Assembly (NCBI GenBank): GCA_948099385.1
Contig: CANUEZ040000193.1
Location: forward strand, 136,501 to 200,500
Source: Fasciola hepatica
Taxonomy: Eukaryota; Platyhelminthes; Trematoda; Plagiorchiida; Fasciolidae
Length of the DNA stretch: 64,000 nt
Direction of reading: 5' to 3'
Part shown: piece after piece, positions 1 through 12,672 of the stretch
How positions within the stretch are numbered: position 1 is the stretch's first letter
How the letters are laid out: every line of letters begins with the position of its first letter
Translations under genes and position numbers: made by a program
Notes under the pieces: model-generated
Seen by the model: the letters and a program-made list of their open reading frames with translations, nothing else
Databases searched by the model: none
What the model was told of the DNA's origin: nothing

Positions 1-880
1 TCGAATCCCTTAATAAACAACTCTGATGCTCTTCCTGGTACTGTTCTTCCTCTGTATCTCCTCACTATGTATATTGGCGGCTTATCCAGCATGACTTTTA
101 AGGTATGCCGACGATGTGATGCCATGTTAATCTATCTCCAACCAACCAGACTTCACCTCTTTTTCATAAATTGTGCTATTTATAACTCTCTTTCCGACCT
201 ATACCTCAACAGTTCCAAATGTTCCGAGTGCATGTTTACTCTTTCTCCATCTTCTTATCCCAATGAATAATCAATCCTTAACTTTGTACCCATTTCCATA
301 GCCGACTTGATCAAGTACGAAGGTGTTACTATAAACACTAATCTACTGTGGTCTTCTCATTTTCCAGGCAGTGTAAAGAAATTGTGTCGATTCCCTATTC
401 AAATCCGCAGACTAAGGCAGTTTGATGTCAAACAAGCTCTCGTAATTTCCTTTGTCCACCAATGCATCCTGCCGACTCAACTTTACTGCTCTTCCGTAAT
501 CTTTCTTGGCCTACTTAAAAGGGATTTTAATTCATTACGGCGCGGTTTAACTCCCGTCAGACGTGTTCCTTTGATTCCTATAGCCTCTCTCATCAATAAA
601 ATATGTGGTCTACACAATTTCAGCTGTGGAAAATCCGCCTTAAAGATTTGTGTAGACCCTTCTCATCCTCTTTGCCATGACCTTTATGTTTGGCTCTCAC
701 ATTCTTCTACAGGTTCCGAGTTTAGACTCATCCCGTCCCGTATAGGTGTTTATCTCAACTCTACAGTGCCTTATTCAGCACGTGTTCTTGTTGGCGAAGT
801 GAATGTCACGGAGAAACTCGGCATCAGCCTCGGTGGCTGAACCTAATTCCAGTTTTGTACTTTTTCTGTCCCTTTTATTA
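1..880 (+). pseudogene. LINE (family A) RT C-terminal fragment, copy 1
   Basis: 3' half of a non-LTR retrotransposon reverse transcriptase, cut by the window edge. The catalytic Y-A-D-D codons are visible at 104-115 but lie in a different frame from the flanking coding sequence, so at least one frameshift is present. A long open frame from about 307 to 840 encodes the post-RT region (a Y/E-G-V-T-I-N-T-N-L-x-W segment near its start, typical of LINE RTs just after the palm and thumb). A related copy lies at 1736-4640 on the same strand. The clade is uncertain (Jockey/CR1-like). Dead by frameshift and truncation. Confidence 0.75.
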
Positions 881-959
881 AGGTGTTTCTGGATTGACAG
901 CTACCGTTTTCGCTCCTTTCCGTGGTTGAAGTATGGGTTGTTAGCTTACAGAAGTCCTC

Positions 960-1505
960 TGCACAATACAACACAATACGATGAAGGCAGTTGTTCGGAG
1001 TTTTACCTACTGGCTATTTATGGGACGGAAAATTGAATATGTGGTAAAATCTTGTCACAAGTGTTCTAGGGCCGCTGAACTACCACCTAAGAGTGAACCC
1101 CGAATATGGCAACCCCCAACGGTCCCCTGGTCCAGCGTTCATATTGATTTCACTGAGCCCGTTGAAAACATCTATTGCCCAAGCACTGTCCATGCATACA
1201 ATGAGCGGCCCAAAGTTATTCCCATGCGCGCTACAACCGAAACCTTTGCAATTAAAAACTTGAGTAGAATATTTGCTCAGTTCGGTATACCAAAAGTGTT
1301 CGTCTCAGATAATGGTCAGAAATTAACATTTTCATGGTATCTAGTGTTCTGAGCTTCAAAAGACGTTCACCACGTGTGCTTTTTAGGGTATCACCGACAA
1401 TCAAACGGTCAAGTTAGACGGTTCCTGACACGTTGAAGCATTTACTGATTAAGTCACAAGAGAAAATAAACGACTCAGCGGAGTGCTCTCCTGATTTCAT
1501 ACCTA
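960..1505 (+). pseudogene. Ty3/gypsy integrase core fragment
   Basis: Fragment of a retroviral-type integrase. The open frame at 981-1352 shows the end of the HHCC zinc module (a C-H-K-C pair), then the catalytic core: H-I-D-F carries the first Asp and V-S-D-N-G the second. A decayed S-N-G-Q segment follows after 1380 in another frame, and there the usual Glu appears to be replaced by Arg. The gypsy element at 35385-37960 stops before its integrase, so this could be the same lineage; that link is inference. No LTR was found. It lies between two LINE fragments. Confidence 0.7.
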
Positions 1506-1735
1506 TAAATGGAAGTTGGCGGGGCTTTTGAGTACGGCCGCGCCGTTAGACCACTTTCGGAATTTATCACAAAATTATCCACACATTCGCCGGCTTACTT
1601 TTCTGTCTTTTGACCTTGATTGCAAATATTCATTTTACTAATAAAGTAATGCCACCCACGGTATATATTGCAATAAAATGTTGAAATCCATCAAAGCAAG
1701 AACTTTACCTGACCGATTGGTTCCTTTAGGAAATA

Positions 1736-4640
1736 ATGGCAAGAAACAAATGGAGAAGAATTTTCAAGAAGTCCAGAGGTGGTTCTAGAAAACACAAAGT
1801 TGATTCGTCGGTTGCCTCTCGTAGAAGACCCACACACTACATGAGCCTTCCCGTGACGAAAAGCAGCAGCACTCTTTCCCTATCGAGTAACTTTTGGTGT
1901 TGTCAGACCTTGTTTGGTCATATGAATACTCTCAGCTCTGTGCAATCTTGCTACAAGAGACGTGGCTTCAAAGTGACATTGACGATGAAATAGTTGAGCT
2001 AAGTGGTTTCAATGGGTATTGTGTGGATCGTCCTGCGTCACAACGGAGACGAGGTGGTGGTGCTACCACTTATCGATAATCACTGGTGCTAGAACTTCAA
2101 GCTCTTTTTTATGTATTCAACCGATCCTCCGTTACTGAATACAAACTTAAACGTTTCGGTAAATTTCGATCTGTTGCGCTTGTAAGTAATTGTATTTCAT
2201 CCAAATGTTCTGCCGATGGCTACCAAGAATCTAATAATTACATTTCGCAAATCCTAGTGGAATACGCAGCCATTTATTCGTCCATAGATGCTGATGATTT
2301 GAATCGTTTTAATGCCTACTCTTTTTATCCTTTTGGTCTTGTCAACACTGTCAATTTTCCAACTAGAAAGGATGCTTTCCTAAGCACTTCATTGGTCAAC
2401 AGTCTAAATATTTTTTTCAACTTCATGTCCTTCATCTCTTGGGTCATCCACTCACGTAATTTCCAAAGTTTGGCGTAAGATTTATAGCTGTAACAACCGG
2501 CAACATTTCACGCAATGAGGCGACCGCAAAGTTCATGAAAGGCAGACTTTTCTCAGGGCATGTTCATGTTAAATGAAATGGTTAGTCAAACAGCCTCTTC
2601 TGTACTCTAAGCCGCTGATATCTCTATGCCTTGAGATCATCTTACCCGTTACCTTAATTGTTGTTTTAACCTTTGCTGTCGCTCTGAGATTCTTTACATT
2701 CGCCTCAACCGTTTCTCATCCGCTCGTCTCAGACGACTTTGTCGCCGAAAACTATATACTTTTAAACGCAGGGATTACACAAAGTTCAAGAGCTTGACGA
2801 AATCAGTTAAGACTGAGCTGTCCAGACCGAATTACGTATATACACGTAACCCATTGGAATAGAAAATCCATAAAGAGACATATTAGCTATTAAAAGATTT
2901 ATGTAGAGGCTCATCCGTACGCAAGTCTTCTGTTGTGGATATCAAAGCTCTCAATCTACCGTTCAATAAGGAATTTGGGTCTCCCATTTCCATTTTCTGC
3001 TGAAGATGACTCTTTAAACGTGCCTCCTTTCTGTATTTCCATCCCTGATGTTTACAAAGGACTGATCTTTCCAAATTCTAGGATATCCTCTGAATCAGAT
3101 GACCTCATCTCTAGAGTCCTCAAGCAGTGTGCTGCCACTCTCTCCCCTATTTTCTCCGAACTGTTTAATCAGTGAATGAACGACAGAAAAATTCCCCACT
3201 GCTGGAGGTTGGTGGCCATCACCTCTGTCCCTAAGAAAGATTCTTCTAAATTTCGTCCCATTGCTAGCACTTCAGTAGCTTTGAAGGTTTTTGAAAAGTT
3301 GGTTCTCCCACAAGTGAGATCTTCCTTGAGTGTTTCAACCCCCCACAAGTTTGCTTATCGATCTTTAGGATCTATTCTTGATGCTCTTGCCACCCTGGTA
3401 CGTTTCCTTCTCTCGTCATTTGACAGAGAGTGAAGCAGTTAGGATTTGCTTCCTGGACTACAATGACACTTCGAATTGTGTCAACAGGAATGAGATGCTC
3501 TCTTTTCTCCCCAGTTCAGCCGTCGAGCCCCCCCCCCTACTTCTATGCTGAGTGATTATTTCCGTAGCCGTCAACAGTTCACCCGTTACAATGGCACTAG
3601 CTGTTCTTTCGTTACTTCTACGTTTAGTGTCCCTCAAGGTGTCATATTATTACCTTTTTTATTTTCAACCTACGTGTCTTCTATCCCCATTCATGCCAGT
3701 AGCTACCTTATCAAATACGTTGACGATGTCATTCTTGGCTTGATACATTTCTGAAACTCTTTCCCGACCACTCATAGTGGCATCGCAGAACTTTCTGAAT
3801 GGTTCGTTATACAAAATTTGGCTATCAATCCCCTCAGATCTGTAAACATTTAATTTTTCCTTATGCGAGGCGATGAGCACTCTGATTTCACTGACTCTTG
3901 CACTCCAGTATCAATTGTTGGCAAAAATGTTAACCACTAAGATTCAGTAAAGTACCTTGGAGCGATATTGGACTGAAACCTTACCTGGTCACGGCACGTA
4001 AGCCACATTTTTACAAAGATTAGACGTTTGTCTTTTTATGTATTGTGCTCTAAATTCCACTCTATACCGACACACCTCATCAAACGCTTTTTTTCATTTG
4101 TTCTATCCCACTGGGTCTGTGCCTCTCCTGTCATTTATCCAGGTCTGTTGTCCAATGACTTCAAGGTTATCTCTGGACCCCTTAAGTTCTTATTCTCTTG
4201 TAGTGGAATACCCAGAGAGTAGTTCACTAAATTCGTCATTTCCCAGCACAGCAAAACTCGCCATAAACTTGCCACAAAAGTAGTCACTGGTTTCTATTCA
4301 CCCTATTCACACATACCTAACTAAATGTGCTTCCCCTTCTGGCACAGGTTCCAATTATATGCACCTTTATGCACGCACCCGAGCTTACCGTAGTTCCACC
4401 ATTCCGTACCTGGCAAGGCATCCAAACAACCCAGAAACCGTAATATCGCATCCTAAAGATCGACTGAACTAGTAACTCATCGGAACCCAATACTTTTGTA
4501 ATGATTGTTTTTCCTCCACTTTGAGAATGTTATTTGGTTATATGAAAGCTGAATATCCAGCCCCAAGGGTGCATATAACATCTTGTCTTGTCTTGATGAA
4601 TCACCGAGATGTCAGGACAAGCCCGAAATAAGTCACCACC
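1736..4640 (+). pseudogene. LINE (family A), copy 2: endonuclease and RT, degenerate
   Basis: Nearly complete but decayed non-LTR retrotransposon. The APE-type endonuclease begins near 1894, with an L-Q-E-T-W-L stretch holding the catalytic Glu and a G-G-G-A turn, and continues to about 2480 after frame changes. RT spans about 2900-3770: a K-F-R-P-I-A segment near 3250, an S-V-P-Q-G motif near 3630 and catalytic Y-V-D-D at 3716-3727. Post-RT coding sequence continues in several frames to about 4480. A short CTTGT-type tandem tail near 4583 may be the 3' end. Many stops and frameshifts. Both copies in this window share strand and family. Confidence 0.75.
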
Positions 4641-5178
4641 TCATAGACACCCGAATAACCAGACTAGAGAAACTTAAGAAATGTTCGAGCCCCAACACGC
4701 TGATTAAGTGTCAACCTCAGGACTGGGACTTATGAGACTACTCCAGCTCACATCATTGAAAATCTGCAAGAAAGGGAGGTATAATGAGATCACAAACCAG
4801 TCCACTTCAAGCAGTAACTAATGTCCTTTCACGCTCATCGGGCCGTGCGTGACTGGCCAGACTCCTGCCGCATCGCACGCATCATCTAGCCAAGTGTTTT
4901 ATCGATTTGTTCTCTTGTTGCCTTTGCCTTGTAAAACCGTATCCTCAAGAAATCTCAGTACACCGTTCTGGTCCAGGGACTCCTGTTCTCTTCCTGACTG
5001 AGACAATCAGACCAGGGTTTTCCGTTATAACACTGAGTGTCCCACCTCTGAGAATTGGACCATGCGATGACCCATTGATGAAAAACATGAACAACATTCA
5101 TATTTGAACAACATGAATGACAGAAATTGAATATTTTTGTAGTGCTTTAGTTAAATGATGACTTAACAGCTGACTTAC
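4641..5178. other. Non-coding stretch, nothing recognised
   Basis: Lies between the LINE 3' end and the LDLa exon; downstream of that exon in the minus sense, so probably intronic for the host gene. I looked in the minus frames for a continuing exon and found none with good splice sites. Confidence 0.4.
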
Positions 5179-5313
5179 ACAGATAGTTGTTCTCATCCGA
5201 ATTATCAAAGCAGTTGTCCACTCCGTCGCAGGTCAGAGATTCCGGTATACAGCGACTGCGATCGCTCCAGCATCGAAAAGTTCCCGTCGGACAGTTAAAC
5301 GATGGTCCGATAA
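5179..5313 (-). CDS. Host-gene exon: LDL receptor class A domain
   Basis: The clearest cellular-gene piece in the window. A 135-bp exon (45 codons) encodes one LDL-receptor class A module: cysteines in N-C-P, F-R-C, S-R-C, L-T-C-D-G, D-N-C and Y-L-C, and the calcium-binding D-N-S-D-E signature. Splice signals fit: a pyrimidine-rich tract ending in CAG precedes position 5313, and a GTAAGT donor occupies 5178-5173. Both ends are phase 1, the symmetric arrangement usual for shuffled extracellular modules. The sixth Cys codon is split by the donor and must be completed by the next exon. Such modules occur in LDLR/LRP-type receptors, perlecan and modular secreted proteins; the parent gene cannot be named from one exon. 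Neighbouring exons were not found. Confidence 0.8.
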
Positions 5314-6565
5314 CTGAGATAAAAAAGGGTTGTGAAGTTGCACCAGAATTCTTTAAGGCACCCCCGGACACTGGGAGTGAAATTAATGCGCCGTACTTTT
5401 TGTGAATTAATGAGATGAGATTCCTACAAAGACACTGTAGGGGAGAACCTGAGACGACAGCCCGGAGACTCGGAAAAGAAGCCGCACAAGACCCTTCCGG
5501 AGAGATTTAATAATGATTCGAGTAATAACGAAGGTAAATTATAGGTAGTTTTGATCGAAAAGTACCACAATCAGAGCGTGTGACTCGATCATATGAATCT
5601 TAGCTGAGAATCGACCATCTACTACACAATCTTAGGGACGGTTTTCTCATCTAACTTGACCTCCTTCAGTCCATGCCATATTTTTCACTCCAGATTTTAG
5701 ATTTTAGATTATTCCCTCTGTTATTCATGCACGAGTAGTTTGAAACTGTCACTTATATCACTCACTGAGTTACTGATTCACATTCAACAATGTTTTTTAA
5801 TGGAGTCTGCCTATCCAGATAACCAGGGTAGTTGAAATACCGGTACATATAATTGCCAGGAAACCAAGCTAACTCAGCAAACGAATTTAAACTTCTGGAG
5901 GACGCAAAAAGAGGGGTGAGCTCAAAACACTGGACGCTTGTAACCTTATACTAACCAGATGGGACCAATGGACTAAATCTACTTGATAGTTAAGAATATT
6001 GTGCGGCATGCAGTCGTGGATTTCATCCTTTCTTTGAACTGGTTTTACTGAGAAAAGGGACAATTGACATCCGACAGCCTTCAGCCTAAAGCTTATGATT
6101 GTCAGGGATGAAACTTAGAATCATATACCAATGAAATCACATGAAGTGTGAGTATAGCGTTTGCGATCGGGTCGTTCAGAAATATCCGCTTGGCTTTCAA
6201 AGTTCGTGATTGAGAAGCTTACACACGAGTACCATTGCAACATAGCCATCTGCAATAAAGGTTTCATAAAATTTCGGTCCACTAACTTTGATTCTGGAAG
6301 CAAAAATATTCAGACGAAAGGACGAGAACATTTTAAGCTACACCACGAGCATATAACACACCAACTATCCGTGGTCAAGTGAGATCTATTCCTAGTTCCA
6401 AAGGAAAGGACCTTGCAGTCCATAATTTGATCCTGTGAGAAGTGCTTGAGGCTGACCATGTTCTAAAAGTTCCGAATCTCAATGGCTGTGTTACAGTAAT
6501 GTGTGATCCAAAGAAGCACTGGTATCCACTTTCTAAATGGTTTTTCGATAAACTTTCATCTTCAT
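5314..6565. other. Non-coding stretch, probably intron
   Basis: AT-rich sequence upstream (minus sense) of the LDLa exon. Short ORFs on both strands show no family signature. Nothing recognised. Confidence 0.35.
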
Positions 6566-6835
6566 TTAAGGTATGCTTGTACATGATTGCAGTGGAAGGG
6601 GTATATACCCCATAGCCACAAAGACTCACTGCACTATTAGGGATATCCGACAACCAGACCCTGAGACTTGGGGTGGAGAATCACATAATGTCCCAATAAA
6701 TCAGGTGTGGTAACGGCCGGACGACAGTGGATTAATGTCTACCAACGAAGTAACCAGTGATAGTGGGGACTCGAACCTTGGACCCCTGAGGTGGCAATCA
6801 AACACTCTTAATCACTCGACTCCCACCCGAGTAGT
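6566..6835 (-). repeat. tRNA-derived SINE, family A, copy 1
   Basis: Read on the minus strand, the head resembles a tRNA gene: an A-box-like segment, then a B box GGTTCGAGTCC (complement at about 6769-6779), then GTCCCCAC closing toward the acceptor. The body and tail match the copies at 8030-8247 and 34966-35190, including shared runs TCGTCCGGC and TCTTTGTGGCT. The tRNA-like promoter, about 270-bp length and repeated body are what define a pol III SINE. The end positions are approximate. Confidence 0.7.
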
Positions 6836-8029
6836 ACACGTAGTCAGTGGTTTATTTATGCTTTTTTATCTACCGTATATAACCAGGATTCGGGACCTCA
6901 GACCGGAGATTTCTGAGTAGCTGAGCTAAACTGAAGTGATAGCAAAGAACAGTAAACGGCGATACTGAATCTACTAGGCGAAAATCAAAGACGAAGAGAT
7001 AGAGAGCATTCAAGATGATACACAGTGATTCTTCCATTGAGAGTTATGTCTACTTTAGGTACAGAAATGACAACACAATAGATCTCAGGAACAACCGAAA
7101 AGCCGGTCCGATTTTAACCACACACTGTTCAGTGAGTGGATGCTTAAAACTGAGACTGAAAAAGAAATCATTTTCTAAGTACTGATTAGCTCAAATGGCG
7201 AGCAAAACATACTCCAAAAAGAGTGAATAAAAACGACGAAGTGAATTCATGAAACAAATGAAATAATGTAATGGATAGTATAACGTTCAATCTGTTTATG
7301 AAGTTTCCACGCGGGACTTTGGTGTCTCACTTCACAAAATTTAATCAGCGTGTTCCTTCGCCTTTCCAACCACATGTCGGTTTCCATTTTGTTCGTCTCT
7401 TTCTACGCTGAATTTACTGTTATCCAGCCTTCTTCATCTACCACTTATCTCTGTGTGCACTTTTACGCTGGGTTTGCTTTTCCACCCTAGAGACCTACGA
7501 CCTTCACTTTTTATTCGCGTAACCAGTCTGCATGCTCTGTTTTGATCTCGTCATCCATGCTGTTCTGTGTATGTCCACCCCTTTGCTTCACTGCGCGCTT
7601 AGCTTTCACACGAAATCCCCTGTCAAACTTCTCATCCGTACTATGCGAGCGACCTTTGGCCTCCACTCTAATATCACACCACTTCCGGATGCATGTCTAG
7701 GTCAGGCATGCATGCGATCACCTCCGTATCTGAACTCGCTACCCGTCCATCTGCAATGATTGTCCCAGGTTCCTTCTCTGATTAGTTGATTTCTATACTA
7801 TAAAATCTACTTTTCACATTCTACCGATGACACAGTTCCGTATCACTCGGTATAAGTTCCTTCGTGCCCATCTGGACGATGGATATTCACTCATGGTTCC
7901 TTGTAATTAGATTGTCCCAAAAATTGAGGTGTTATCTACATCTGTAGTGATTTTTCTCTGGATTGATTACAAGCAGAATACTGACTCGCTTTATATGAAT
8001 TTTGGTTTCGGGTTCGTGTTCTACGAGTC
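6836..8029. other. Non-coding stretch, nothing recognised
   Basis: No ORF with a recognisable motif. The short ORF at 7532-7759 has no family signature. Confidence 0.3.
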
Positions 8030-8247
8030 ACTCAGCCACTGGAGAGCGGTTCAGTTGCAGGTAAATTTGAAAGATAGTTACCCACTATCGTCCGGCTCGT
8101 TACCACACCTAATCTATTGGAACCATATAAGATTTTCCGTTGCAAGCCTCATGGTCTGGTTGTCGATTATCCCTCATACTGCAGTGATCTTCTGTGGCTG
8201 TGTAATATTCCCCTTCCATTGCATTCGTGCGCAAACATCTAATAAAG
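8030..8247 (+). repeat. tRNA-derived SINE, family A, copy 2 (body and tail)
   Basis: Matches the SINE-A body: the block around 8088-8100 (TCGTCCGGCTCGTTACCA) and the tail near 8190-8225 (TTCTGTGGCTGTGTAATATT) align with copies at 6566-6835 (-) and 34966-35190 (+). The tRNA-like head is degraded or missing. Ends approximate. Confidence 0.6.
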
Positions 8248-8249
8248 AG

Positions 8250-8826
<577 letters not shown>

Positions 8827-8828
8827 TT

Positions 8829-9005
8829 AACGGCACTCCTATTGCCACCTACGGCAGTAAGTCACTCATGCTGAACTTAGGCCTACGTCGCACCTTCCGC
8901 TGGATGTTCATAGTAGCAGTTGTCCCCTATCCCATACTTGGTATCGATTTCCTTGACCACTTCGACCTCCTGGTCGGTGCACGATGCCGGAGAGTTGTTG
9001 ATTGA
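8829..9005 (+). pseudogene. Copy A protease C-terminal part
   Basis: The frame starting at 8829 encodes the protease after its active site, ending in the conserved I-L-G-I-D-F-L segment near 8938-8958, and stops at a TGA at about 9003-9005. The same region of copy B is broken by a deletion of about 4 nt, so this older copy shows the ancestral frame here. The N-terminal active-site region is missing. Confidence 0.75.
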
Positions 9006-9179
9006 CAGACTTTTCTTCCCGTAACCGGTTCGTATTCCTCCGCGAATCACATCACGTCCCCATACATCGAACCTCAGGCCAAACACCCCTACACAGAACT
9101 CCTTTCAGCTTACCCGACAATGCTAAGGCAATCTGGAACCCTTCCCGCGGTGACCACCGATGTCACCCACCATATTGTC

Positions 9180-10147
9180 ACTAATGAACCCCCAGCATTT
9201 AGCCGCCCCGTCGCTGGGCACCAGACAAGCTCTGCGTAGCACAAGCTGGGTTTGAACACATGCTGGAATTAGGCATAATACGCCCGTTCAGTTGTCTCTG
9301 GGCTTCACCTCTTCACATGGTCCCTAAACCTAATGGCAACTGGCATTCTTGCGACGATTATAGGGCCCTCAACCAAGTTATCAACACAGACAGGTACCCC
9401 ATTCCACATATTCAAAACTTAACCTCCATATCTGGTTGTTCCGTTTTCAGCTGCATCAACCTCGTTAGGCCCCACCATCAAATCCCGGTAGCTGAGGTTG
9501 ACACCCCTAAAACCGCTGTCACAACTCCGTACGGACTATTCGAGTTTTTGCGCATACCCTCTGGGCTCAGCAACGCAGTCCAAACCTTTCAAAGGTTTAT
9601 GCATGAAGCAATACGCGGTTTGAACAATGTCTACATGTACTTAGACAATATTTTGGTGACAAGTTCTCCAGAGAATGAGCGTATGACACACCTGCGCGCT
9701 CTTTTCGAGCGTCTTAGCCAACACGGTGTAACCACTAATCCTGCCAAACACGAATTACGTAGGTCCACCATCACATTCCTAAGTCACGAAATCTCAGCTT
9801 CGGGAATACAGCCCCTACCAGACAAGGTGGCGGCAATTCGCGACTATCCTGAGCCTTACTCTTACCGACAGTTGCGCCAATTTTCTGGCTTGGTTAACTT
9901 TTACCGCCGTTTTATTCCACACTGCGCCGAAATAATGCAGCCTCTAACAGACTTTTCACGTGGAGGTAAGCGGAAATTCATTTTTCCCGACACGGCGCAG
10001 GCAGCGTTTGCTTCGACCAAGGCAGCTATCGCCAACATAGCAATCCTTGTACATCCCGATTCTTCCGCTCCCCGGGCATTAGGGACAGATGCTTCGGACA
10101 CGGCTGTTGGAGCAGTGTTGCAACAATCCGTCAGTAATTCATGGTGA
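9180..10147 (+). pseudogene. Copy A reverse transcriptase and start of RNase H
   Basis: The 295-codon open frame from 9260 covers RT from just before the W-A-S-P-L-like motif, the F-S-C-I-N-L segment (normally Asp; Asp replaced by Asn) and the catalytic box, which reads Y-L-D-N at 9638-9649 instead of Y-x-D-D. RNase H begins near 10070 with G-T-D-A-S-D, keeping the first catalytic Asp. A TGA near 10145 ends the frame. Loss of two catalytic aspartates makes this RT inactive. Homologous to copy B at 58984-57950. Confidence 0.85.
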
Positions 10148-10640
10148 CCAATAGCTTTCCTCTCTTAGCGTACCTAGCCTGCGGAATCCCGATATAGTAC
10201 ATTCAGCAGAGAACTATTGGCAACTTATATGGGTATCCGACACGTCTGGTACACACTTATAGATCAAACGTTCACAGTGTTCACAGATTATATACCACTA
10301 GTGTACGCTCTCCAGTCAGCTTCTGACCGATATCCGCCAAGCAAGATTCGCCACTTAGACTACGTTTCGCAGTTTACTACGGACATTATACAAGTCTCCG
10401 GGGCACAATCCTGTAGCAGACGCACTCTCACGCGTCCACAATATCGACGACCCACTACCTATGGAAATAGATCTAGAAGCAATCGCCGCAGCCCAAACAA
10501 CAGATCCTGAGGTCGAGCAGCTCAGAAACAGCAGCCCCATGCATCCAGTGCCATTGACCCCACCAACCTCAGATGTAGCTGTTATTTGCGATGTGTCTCA
10601 GGGTCGACCCCGACCACTAGTTCCTGCCAGTTTTCACCGA
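10148..10640 (+). pseudogene. Copy A RNase H remainder and linker
   Basis: RNase H continues in another frame (F-T-V-F-T-D-Y, catalytic Asp kept) to about 10400. A run of four G at 10400-10403 then switches the reading to the +1 frame, where A-D-A-L-S-R and the linker to integrase follow. The same G4 frame switch is present at the homologous site in copy B. Confidence 0.8.
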
Positions 10641-11816
10641 CAAGTTTTATCAGTCTGCACAACTTATCGCACCCTAGTTCAACCGCCTCAATGAAACTAG
10701 TCACTGAGCTATTCGTTTTGGCCTAGCGATAAACATGACGTACGCCTTTGGGTCCGCGTTTGTCTTCAACGCCAACGCGTTAAAATACATCGTCACACTA
10801 AATCTACGTTAGGCACATTTTGTGAGCCGGACGCACGCTTTCACCATGTGCATATGGATATCGTGGGGCCCCTTCCACCATCCAACGGCTGCATCTACAT
10901 CCTAACTTGTGTAGATCGTTTCACTCACTGGCCACACACCATACCTATTCCCCGCCCTACCTCAGAGGAAGCTGCAAAGGCATTTCTAACTGGTTGGGTG
11001 AGTCAGTTCGGTTGCCCTTCTATCGTGATCACCCACCGCAGTTCTCATTTTTACGGTGCCATCCATGAGCTACTGAACACATTCAGTTGCAGACACAGAA
11101 AGACGACGGCCTATCATCTTCAGACGGAAGAAATGGTGAGGCGATTCCATCATCAACTGAAAGCTGCCCTTCGTGCTCGTGATTACCCTTTAGGGGGTGA
11201 AGTTTTACCGACCGTTCTCTTAGGTCTGCGTAACACCGTTAAAGCCGACATGGATGTTACTGCAGCTGAACTGGTTTATGGTTGCACATTACGACTTCCA
11301 GGTGAGTCGGTTTCTCCATTAACACCTGTGAGTTTTAATTACGAGGAATCCGCAAAACGGTTGTCACACTAGATGCGGGTGATAAAGCCCATCCCACCGC
11401 GAGAACAAGCCATCGATACCTACATAACTCCAACTAAAAAGACCCCCAGCCATGTGTCTATTCAAGTGGACGCAGTGCGATCACCACTACAATTGGCTTA
11501 TTCTGGCCCGTTTTGCATCTTCCAGCGAAAGAAAAAGAAGTACGTGGTAGACGTCGAAGGCAGGAGAGAGACCATCAGTATAGACCCCCTTAAACCAGCC
11601 TTCGTCGACGTAGAACCCACCTGGAACAACCCGCCCAATGTCCCCACCTGCTCACAACCTTCTGTTAGTCGTCCCACTAACGATTACCCATTACCGGTTT
11701 CAGCACCAAACTCTACGGAAGATACAGCTGCACCCGTCAACAGGAGAAATCGACGCGGCTGCCAGCTGCGACAGCCAACGAGGTTTTCTGAATTTGTACC
11801 GGCTGTATATATTTAA
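10641..11816 (+). pseudogene. Copy A integrase
   Basis: Integrase in pieces. In the zinc module, the codon for the fourth ligand of the C-x-x-C pair reads Arg (C-L-Q-R near 10767). The core is an open frame at 10848-11372: first Asp kept (H-M-D-I-V-G-P), second Asp replaced by His (I-T-H-R), and the Glu position reads Arg (M-V-R-R-F). The C-terminal frame at 11373-11816 carries the GPY/F-type module (S-G-P-F near 11500) and a K-K-K-Y-V-V-D-V strand. Inactive at several catalytic positions. Confidence 0.85.
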
Positions 11817-12408
11817 GTTTACTCTTCATATTCCACTTGTGCATAGCTTAGTAATACAAAACTGCGAGACCATGTAGGTTATCATGACAGGAGTATCGGC
11901 AGCCTGTATTGCACCGGTATGTCCTCCTCAGTCGAATATCCGTCCGAGCCTCGAGGTGCGCCGTTCCTGAGTTTCTTGTTATCCATGTCGCCCCCCCCCC
12001 CCTCCGGACAGAACCACATGGAATTCCAGGATCTCGCATGACTCAAACACAACGCTCACCCGGTTGTGACTAGACTCATTTGACGCCGGACGCTGGCTTG
12101 TTTACGAAGGCAATAACAACCACAGGCAAACAGAACTTTAGAATATGCCGACAACGACAAACACTACAATTCAATCACCACTGCAAAGTGACAAACAGGA
12201 TCTACCCAGGTCGGATTCAATATTAAGGAGGACGCACTTTTGAGATCGACGCAAGGCGACCAGTGTGAGTAATGGAGAACGGCTTGTGTTGGCTTCGTTG
12301 TTGTGTTTGATCGCGGCTGGAGGCATGAAAAACGTCTCTCTCCACCGAAGCCGACGTACCCATCACGGGTCGAAGCCCAGCTGCGTCGGCCTTCTAAGGG
12401 GAGACCCG
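11817..12408 (+). other. Copy A 3' untranslated region with polypurine tract
   Basis: Non-coding region between integrase and LTR. It aligns with 56279-55697 of copy B, including a C homopolymer near 11991-12002. The purine-rich AAGGGGAGACCC just before 12409 occupies the place of the polypurine tract used to prime plus-strand synthesis. Confidence 0.7.
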
Positions 12409-12671
12409 TGTAGTGCTACCTGCGTGACATACAATTACAAAGACTAACTAATTTGGTTATCTGAACAATTGTCGAATTTGGTGGCGACAATTGTTCCGCC
12501 TGTGTACACCGTCAGCATGCCGCTGCGTTCTTCCAATACACACGTTATCTCGTCCCAGCGTCTCGAGTTCTCCTCTGCGCGCTGCCGAGTATAATCGCTA
12601 TCGTGTCGCGAAATGAGGACCGTGGGCTAGACTGTATACGGCACTAGGTCTGGACTTAAGAGGAACCTAAA
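12409..12671 (+). repeat. LTR of CsRn1-like copy A (shared by two tandem units)
   Basis: 263 bp, starting TGTAGTGCTACC and ending CCTAAA. Homologous over its length, but diverged, to the 270-bp LTRs at 55427-55696 and 60512-60781. It has copy A pol and 3' UTR upstream and a primer-binding site plus gag downstream, so it sits as a 3' LTR and as a 5' LTR at once. Confidence 0.88.
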
Positions 12672-12672
12672 C

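Larger units (their letters stand above)
8827..12671 (+). mobile_element. Old CsRn1-like Ty3/gypsy LTR retrotransposon, copy A (5'-truncated)
   Basis: Decayed relative of the element at 55427-60781, alignable across protease, RT, RNase H, integrase, 3' UTR and LTR. The 5' LTR, gag and start of protease are missing: homology starts inside protease at the edge of the microsatellite. The 3' LTR is at 12409-12671. Stops and frameshifts split pol into about five frames. It keeps some features the younger copy lost, for example a continuous protease frame at 8829-9005. It is followed directly by a primer site and a second gag (12673-13272), giving a tandem arrangement. Confidence 0.9.

Noticed and set aside
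4861..5107. Next exon of the LDLa gene (a minus-frame stretch with an Ig-like look)
   Set aside because: The only acceptor nearby would create an immediate stop in the phase required by the LDLa exon.
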